From contig DDWF01000132.1 of NCBI GenBank assembly GCA_002345845.1, positions 11,220-23,659 of the forward strand: a DNA stretch of 12,440 bases, read 5' to 3'. The notes under the pieces were generated by a model. The model was given only the letters and a program-made list of their open reading frames with translations. It was not told the origin of the DNA and made no database searches. This document shows positions 8,805 through 12,440 of this stretch, one piece after another (position 1 is the first letter of the stretch; every line of letters begins with the position of its first letter). The DNA is from Betaproteobacteria bacterium UBA2293 (GTDB lineage Bacteria > Pseudomonadota > Gammaproteobacteria > Burkholderiales > Rhodocyclaceae). The translations under genes and the position numbers were made by a program.

Positions 8805-10502
8805 ATGCCCGTGAAGTTCACCGCAACCGCCCTCACCCTGGCCCTCGGCCTGACCCTGGCCATCCCCAGCCAGGCGGCGGCCCCTGGCCAGAAGGTGATG
8901 CCAGCGGAAGCGTCGGAAAACCTGCTGGCGCGCACGGTATTTTTCTCCCTGCTTGGTGAATTGGCGCTGCAGCGAGGCGACACGCGCCTGGCCGTCGACG
9001 CCTGGAGCGATCTGGCAAAACGTACGCGTGACCCGGCAGCCCTGGCCCGCGCCACCGAAGTTGCCGGTTTTGCCCGTCAGTACGAACAGGCGCTCGAACT
9101 GGCCAGCATCTGGCTGGAAGTCGAACCCGACTCGACGCGCGCCCGGCAGACCCAGTCGTCTCTCCTCGTCCTCGCCAACCGCCTGGATGAACTGGCCCCG
9201 CAACTGGCCATTCTGCTCGAACGCGACAAGCCCAATCTGGCCGCCAACCTGATGCACCTCAACCGCATGCTCGCCCGCCACGAGAACAAGAAGGCCGTGC
9301 AGCAACTGATCGAAAAGCTGGCCGAGCCCTATGACACCGTCCCCGAGGCCCACTTTGCTGTTGCCCAGGCCTCGGCCAATGCCGGCGACAACATGGGCGC
9401 CCTGACAGCGATCGAAAAAGCACTACTCCTCCGCCCCGACTGGGAAACCGCGGCACTGGCCAGGGCTCAGCTCCAGGCCAGACAGTCGAACGCCAGCGCC
9501 ATCGCCAGCCTGGACGGGTTCGTCGAGCGCCAGCCGGCCGCCCGCGAAGCCCGCCTCGCCCTGGCCCGGCTGCTCATCGGCGAGAAGCGCTTCGCCGACG
9601 CACGCCAGCATTTCGACCGCCTGCTCAAGGACAACCCGGACAATCCCGAGATCATTTACCCGATTGCCATGCTGGCTCTGCAGCAGGGCGACACCACCAC
9701 CGGCCGGCAGCAGCTCGAACGCCTGCTGAAAAGCGATTTCCCGGACAAGAGCAGTGTGCACTTCTTCCTTGGCCAGCTCGACCAGGAGCAGAAGAAGCTG
9801 CCGGCTGCGCTCGAACACTATGGACAAGTCAGTTCCGGCAACCAGTTCGTCGCCGCCCGTGCCCGCTCCGCCCAGATTCTGCTGCAGCAAGGCAAGCCGG
9901 ACGAAGCTCGTGAGCTGTTGCACAACACCCGCGGCGGCAACGCCGAGGAACGCACCCAACTGACCCTGGCCGAAGCCCAGCTATTGCGCGATGCCGGCCG
10001 TCACGCCGACGCCTACGCGGTGCTTGCCGAGGCCCTCGCCGGGCAGCCCGACAATACCGACATGCTCTACGATGCCGCCCTCACTGCCGAGCGCAGCGGC
10101 CGCCCGGAACTGCTGGAAGAGCACCTCAAGCACCTGCTCAGCCTGCGCCCGGACCATGCGCACGCCCTGAATGCCCTCGGCTATTCGCTGGCCGAGCGCA
10201 ACATCCGCCTCGACGAAGCATTCACGCTGATCACCCGGGCCCTCGTCCTCCTGCCGGACGACCCCTTCATCACCGACAGCCTGGGCTGGGTCCAGTTTCG
10301 CCAGGGGCGCCACGAAGAAGCGCTGGCCACCCTGGAACGCGCCTACCGCCACAAGCCCGACCCGGAAATTGCCGCCCACCTGGGTGAAGTCCTGTGGGCC
10401 ATGGGCCGCCGTGACGATGCCCGCCGACTGCTCGACGAAGCTGCCCGCCAGCATCCGGACAACGAAACGCTCGCCGACACCATCAAGAAACTGCTGCCTT
10501 GA
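8805..10502 (+). CDS. Exported tetratricopeptide-repeat protein
   Basis: A 565-residue alpha-solenoid protein. The N terminus has a Sec-type signal (MPVKF, a hydrophobic core, then PSQAAA near residues 21-26) with no lipobox. I find no cysteine anywhere, so it should be a soluble periplasmic protein. TPR-like helical pairs run through the whole chain. The clearest are near the C terminus: ALNALGYSLAERN... from about 454, PFITDSLGWVQFRQGRHEEAL from about 487, and PEIAAHLGEVLWAMGRRDDA from about 520, each with the G-Y/W and A spacing of TPRs. It lies upstream of lolB with a four-base overlap. From memory, the gene at the same place in Pseudomonas (PA4667, LbcA) is an outer-membrane TPR lipoprotein that partners the protease CtpA. 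A comparable scaffold role here is inference only. Confidence 0.88.
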   Translation: MPVKFTATALTLALGLTLAIPSQAAAPGQKVMPAEASENLLARTVFFSLLGELALQRGDTRLAVDAWSDLAKRTRDPAALARATEVAGFARQYEQALELASIWLEVEPDSTRARQTQSSLLVLANRLDELAPQLAILLERDKPNLAANLMHLNRMLARHENKKAVQQLIEKLAEPYDTVPEAHFAVAQASANAGDNMGALTAIEKALLLRPDWETAALARAQLQARQSNASAIASLDGFVERQPAAREARLALARLLIGEKRFADARQHFDRLLKDNPDNPEIIYPIAMLALQQGDTTTGRQQLERLLKSDFPDKSSVHFFLGQLDQEQKKLPAALEHYGQVSSGNQFVAARARSAQILLQQGKPDEARELLHNTRGGNAEERTQLTLAEAQLLRDAGRHADAYAVLAEALAGQPDNTDMLYDAALTAERSGRPELLEEHLKHLLSLRPDHAHALNALGYSLAERNIRLDEAFTLITRALVLLPDDPFITDSLGWVQFRQGRHEEALATLERAYRHKPDPEIAAHLGEVLWAMGRRDDARRLLDEAARQHPDNETLADTIKKLLP

Positions 10503-11095
10503 ACCATCCGCTCCTCCGGCGTGGCTGGCGTGGCAGCCTGGTCCTTTGCGCCGGCCTGCTACTCAGCGCCTGCAGCAGCTTGCCGCCGCCTCCGCCAGCA
10601 ACGCGTGACAGTCTGCGCGATTTCATCATGGAAGCCCGTTTCGCCCTGCGCCTGACCCATCCCGAACAGCCCCCCCAATCCGCCGCCGGCCGTCTGACCT
10701 GGGAGCACCGGCAGCAAGGCGAACGCATCCTGATCGCCAGCCCGCTCGGCTACGGTCTGGCCGAAATTGAAACGACGCCGAACCTCGCCCACCTGCGCAC
10801 CTCCGATGGCAAGATCCGCAGCTCCGCCGACGCCGACGAGTTGATGGAAGCCGCCACCGGCGAGCGTCTGCCGGTATCGCGCCTGCCCGCCTGGCTGCTC
10901 GGCCAGCCCGGCAATGGCGGACAACTGCAGCGCGACGCGCAGCAACGGCCGCAACAATTGAACGAGGCCGGCTGGCAAGTGGAGTACGCCTACGACGACG
11001 AATCCCCGACGGCCCTGCCGGCCCGCGTCACCCTGCGGCGCGCCGACGAGATCGAACTGCGCCTGCGTATCGAGGAATGGAGAACCGCACCGTGA
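10499..11095 (+). CDS. lolB: Outer-membrane lipoprotein receptor LolB
   Basis: A 198-residue lipoprotein (E. coli LolB about 207) that accepts lipoproteins from the carrier LolA and inserts them into the inner leaflet of the outer membrane. The signal peptide ends in the lipobox LSAC with lipidated Cys25; the next residue is Ser, which permits outer-membrane sorting. Typical LolB stretches include FIMEARFALRL, the GRLTWEH strand, the LIASPLGYGLAEIE segment (about residues 78-91) and LPAWLLGQP. The start is TTG, overlapping the TPR stop (TTGA). No in-frame ATG or GTG lies before the lipobox, so the TTG is well supported. A run of seven C bases (10670-10676) falls inside the gene. The ispE start overlaps its stop codon. 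Confidence 0.94.
   Translation: MNHPLLRRGWRGSLVLCAGLLLSACSSLPPPPPATRDSLRDFIMEARFALRLTHPEQPPQSAAGRLTWEHRQQGERILIASPLGYGLAEIETTPNLAHLRTSDGKIRSSADADELMEAATGERLPVSRLPAWLLGQPGNGGQLQRDAQQRPQQLNEAGWQVEYAYDDESPTALPARVTLRRADEIELRLRIEEWRTAP
11079..11082 (+). promoter_or_regulatory. Shine-Dalgarno favouring the GTG start of ispE
   Basis: GGAG lies nine bases before GTG 11092. For the competing in-frame ATG at 11077 the nearest GAGGA is almost touching the start codon, too close to work. With the GTG, the lolB-ispE junction is a four-base GTGA overlap. Confidence 0.6.
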
Positions 11096-11937
11096 GCGGC
11101 TGGACGTACGCCAGCCGCTGGCCGGCCCCGGCCAAACTGAACCTGTTCCTCCACGTCGTCGGCCGCCGCCCTGACGGCTACCACCTGTTGCAGACCGTCT
11201 TCCGTTTCATCGACCGCTGCGACAGCCTGCGCTTCGCCCCGCGCGACGACGGCCGCATCGTCCTCGCCAACCCGCTGGCCGGCGTCGCCCCGGAAAGCGA
11301 CCTCTGCTACCGCGCCGCCCAGACCCTGCGCCAGGCCACCGGCTGCCTGCAGGGTGTCACCATCGACCTCGACAAACAGTTGCCGATGGGCGGCGGCCTC
11401 GGCGGCGGCAGCTCGGATGCCGCCACCGTCCTGCTCGCCCTCAATCATTTATGGCAGACCGGACTCTCCCGCCACCACCTCGAACAACTCGGCCTCGCCC
11501 TCGGCGCTGACGTGCCCGTCTTCATCCACGGCCGCAACACCTTTGCCGAGGGGGTCGGCGAACACTTCACCGATATCGAGTTGCCACCGGCCAGCTATCT
11601 GGTCCTGGTGCCGCCGGTCAATGTGCCAACGGCGGCCATCTTCACCGCCCCGGAACTGCCACGGGCGACGCCATCGATACGCGCCGGCGACTGGCGCCCC
11701 GGCATTGGCAGCAACGACCTGCAAGGCGTCGCCTGCGCCCGCTTTCCTGTGGTCGCCGAACATCTGGCCTGGCTGCAACAGTTTTCCCCAGAGGCCATGA
11801 TGACCGGCTCGGGCGCCTGCCTGTTCGCCCCCTTCGCCAGCCGCGGCGAGGCCGAGCGGGTGCTCGCTGGCCGGCCAGCCGGAATGGTGGGCTGGGTCGC
11901 CGATGGTCTGGCGGCACACCCATTGGCCAATCTTTAA
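11092..11937 (+). CDS. ispE: 4-diphosphocytidyl-2-C-methyl-D-erythritol kinase IspE
   Basis: A 281-residue GHMP kinase (E. coli 283) that phosphorylates CDP-methylerythritol in the non-mevalonate isoprenoid pathway, in the cytoplasm. Motif 1 is PAKLNLFLHV (13-22) with catalytic K15, followed by GRRPDGYH (24-31). The ATP-binding glycine-rich loop is GGGLGGGSSDA (100-110). The catalytic aspartate is D140 in GADVP. The C-terminal GHMP motif is MTGSGACLF. GTG 11092 is preferred on Shine-Dalgarno spacing and on overlap with the lolB stop. ATG 11077 would add five residues and cannot be excluded. The order lolB-ispE-tRNA-Gln-prs is conserved in beta- and gammaproteobacteria. Confidence 0.96.
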   Translation: MSGWTYASRWPAPAKLNLFLHVVGRRPDGYHLLQTVFRFIDRCDSLRFAPRDDGRIVLANPLAGVAPESDLCYRAAQTLRQATGCLQGVTIDLDKQLPMGGGLGGGSSDAATVLLALNHLWQTGLSRHHLEQLGLALGADVPVFIHGRNTFAEGVGEHFTDIELPPASYLVLVPPVNVPTAAIFTAPELPRATPSIRAGDWRPGIGSNDLQGVACARFPVVAEHLAWLQQFSPEAMMTGSGACLFAPFASRGEAERVLAGRPAGMVGWVADGLAAHPLANL

Positions 11938-11945
11938 CAAAATGC

Positions 11946-11974
11946 TGGACGCCCCGTTTCGACTTGTGTAATAT
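11946..11974 (+). promoter_or_regulatory. Candidate sigma-70 promoter for tRNA-Gln (and possibly prs)
   Basis: A -35-like TGGACG (11946-11951, four of six consensus bases) and a -10-like TAATAT (11969-11974, T-A-x-x-A-T pattern kept) are separated by the ideal 17 bases. They lie just after the ispE stop. The expected start near 11981 gives a leader of about 35 bases before the mature tRNA. The leader holds an inverted repeat, GTTCGC and GCGAAC (11984-11997), and the octamer CGAACCCG twice (11993-12000, 12007-12014). Confidence 0.6.
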
Positions 11975-12015
11975 CCGCGCCTCGTTCGCACGCGAACCCG
12001 TGCAGACGAACCCGC

Positions 12016-12092
12016 TGGGGAGTCGCCAAGTTGGTCAAGGCACCGGATTTTGATTCCGGCATTCGAAGGTTCGAATCCTTCTTCCCCAGCCA
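12016..12092 (+). tRNA. tRNA-Gln, anticodon UUG
   Basis: A complete cloverleaf including an encoded CCA. The acceptor arm is TGGGGAG with TTCCCCA, six Watson-Crick pairs (starting with the weak T1-A72 typical of tRNA-Gln) plus a G7-U66 wobble. The D arm is closed by GCC/GGC. The anticodon stem is CCGGA/TCCGG (12043-12047, 12055-12059), and the loop TTTTGAT places anticodon TTG at 12050-12052, reading CAA and by wobble CAG. The T arm is GAAGG-TTCGAAT-CCTTC. The discriminator base is G73. It lies between ispE and prs, a conserved position. Confidence 0.97.
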
Positions 12093-12100
12093 AGCTTCCT

Positions 12101-12129
12101 TCGGGCAGGTCACAAGCCTGCCCGATTTT
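12101..12129 (+). terminator. Intrinsic terminator-like hairpin after tRNA-Gln
   Basis: A nine-bp perfect stem, TCGGGCAGG at 12101-12109 and its complement at 12117-12125, with a seven-base loop TCACAAG, is followed by TTTT (12126-12129). It starts nine bases after the encoded CCA. It could end the tRNA transcript or attenuate read-through into prs. The T-run is short, so termination may be partial. Confidence 0.65.
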
Positions 12130-12137
12130 CATTGTCG

Positions 12138-12170
12138 CGGACGAATTGCGCATTCGGCATAAATCGTCCG
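12138..12170 (+). repeat. Inverted repeat in the prs leader, next to the Shine-Dalgarno
   Basis: CGGACGA at 12138-12144 and TCGTCCG at 12164-12170 form a perfect seven-bp inverted repeat with a 19-base interior. The interior contains a further three-bp pairing, TGC at 12147-12149 with GCA at 12157-12159. The right arm abuts the Shine-Dalgarno AAGGA (12171-12175) of prs. It may be an operator or a leader hairpin affecting initiation. No known motif was recognised. Confidence 0.4.
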
Positions 12171-12183
12171 AAGGAATGTGGAA

Positions 12184-12440
12184 ATGGCCTACAACAGCCT
12201 GATGGTGTTCACCGGCAATGCCAACCCGAAACTGGCCGCCGATGTCGCAACCCAGCTCAACGTCGATCTCGGTCGCGCCAATGTCGGTCGGTTCTCCGAC
12301 GGCGAAGTCAGCGTCGAACTGCAGGAGCATGTGCGCGGCCGCGACATCTTCGTCCTGCAATCCACTTGCGCACCGACCAATGACAATCTGATGGAACTGC
12401 TGGTCATGGTCGATTCGCTGAAGCGCGCCTCGGCCGGCCG
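12184..12440 (+). CDS. prs: Ribose-phosphate pyrophosphokinase (PRPP synthetase), N-terminal part
   Basis: The first 85 codons of a roughly 315-residue enzyme, cut by the right edge. It makes PRPP from ribose 5-phosphate and ATP for nucleotide, histidine and tryptophan synthesis. The conserved N-terminal blocks are present: [10 protein letters not shown] (9-18), [13 protein letters not shown] (about 34-46), [20 protein letters not shown] (50-69, which includes the ATP-contacting region) and [17 protein letters not shown]. The ATG at 12184 has AAGGA eight bases upstream. It follows tRNA-Gln and a terminator-like hairpin, so its own promoter or read-through is needed. No good promoter pair was found in the 91-base gap. 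Confidence 0.96.
   Translation, partial: MAYNSLMVFTGNANPKLAADVATQLNVDLGRANVGRFSDGEVSVELQEHVRGRDIFVLQSTCAPTNDNLMELLVMVDSLKRASAG

Noticed and set aside
7796..8959. 387-residue open frame on the plus strand
   Set aside because: It spans the mutM gene in antisense, the divergent promoter region and the TPR start, and is contradicted by the MutM motifs and the TPR frame.
10670..10676. Run of seven C bases inside lolB as a possible phase-variation site
   Set aside because: lolB is normally essential and the frame is intact here. The run is short for this base composition and encodes ordinary Pro/Gln residues.
11449..12360. 303-residue open frame on the minus strand
   Set aside because: It runs antisense through ispE, the tRNA gene and prs, all of which are secure.

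Overview
This is a G+C-rich chromosomal window from a proteobacterium, most likely a betaproteobacterium of the Rhodocyclales (Dechloromonas/Azonexus/Azoarcus type). That placement rests on remembered gene order and protein flavour, not on a search. The two syntenic blocks (ftsX-ftsE-ftsY / M16-M16-rsmD-coaD-ferredoxin, and TPR-lolB-ispE-tRNA-Gln-prs) also resemble separate Pseudomonas loci. There are no insertion sequences, phage genes, CRISPR arrays or rRNA. Coding density is very high and no gap exceeds about 110 bases.

Layout. (1) Positions 1-1693, minus strand: ftsY, then ftsE, then the first ten codons of ftsX running off the left edge (signal-recognition-particle receptor plus the FtsEX division complex). 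(2) Positions 1803-5794, plus strand, divergent from ftsY: two secreted M16-family peptidase subunits (one with an intact zinc site, one without), rsmD (16S rRNA methyltransferase), coaD (coenzyme A synthesis) and a YfhL-type 2[4Fe-4S] ferredoxin, closed by a strong hairpin at 5807-5844. (3) Positions 5861-8716, minus strand, convergent with the ferredoxin: mutM (oxidised-base DNA glycosylase), then a 650-residue dynamin-like GTPase. (4) From 8805, plus strand, divergent from mutM: an exported TPR protein, lolB (outer-membrane lipoprotein receptor), ispE (isoprenoid synthesis), tRNA-Gln(UUG), and the start of prs (PRPP synthetase), cut by the right edge.

Genes inside each block are tightly packed. 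Five of the junctions overlap by 1 or 4 bases and often use GTG or TTG starts, so translational coupling is likely. Several starts are therefore easy to misplace (coaD, ispE, the first M16 protein, the dynamin), and the starts given here are argued individually.

Most of the window is conserved housekeeping. I see no clear new system. The points most worth a second look are the reciprocal loss of active-site elements in the two M16 subunits, the lone dynamin-like GTPase with an altered P-loop, the cysteine-free TPR protein at the place where Pseudomonas has a lipoprotein, and the C-tract in place of a Shine-Dalgarno before the first M16 gene.
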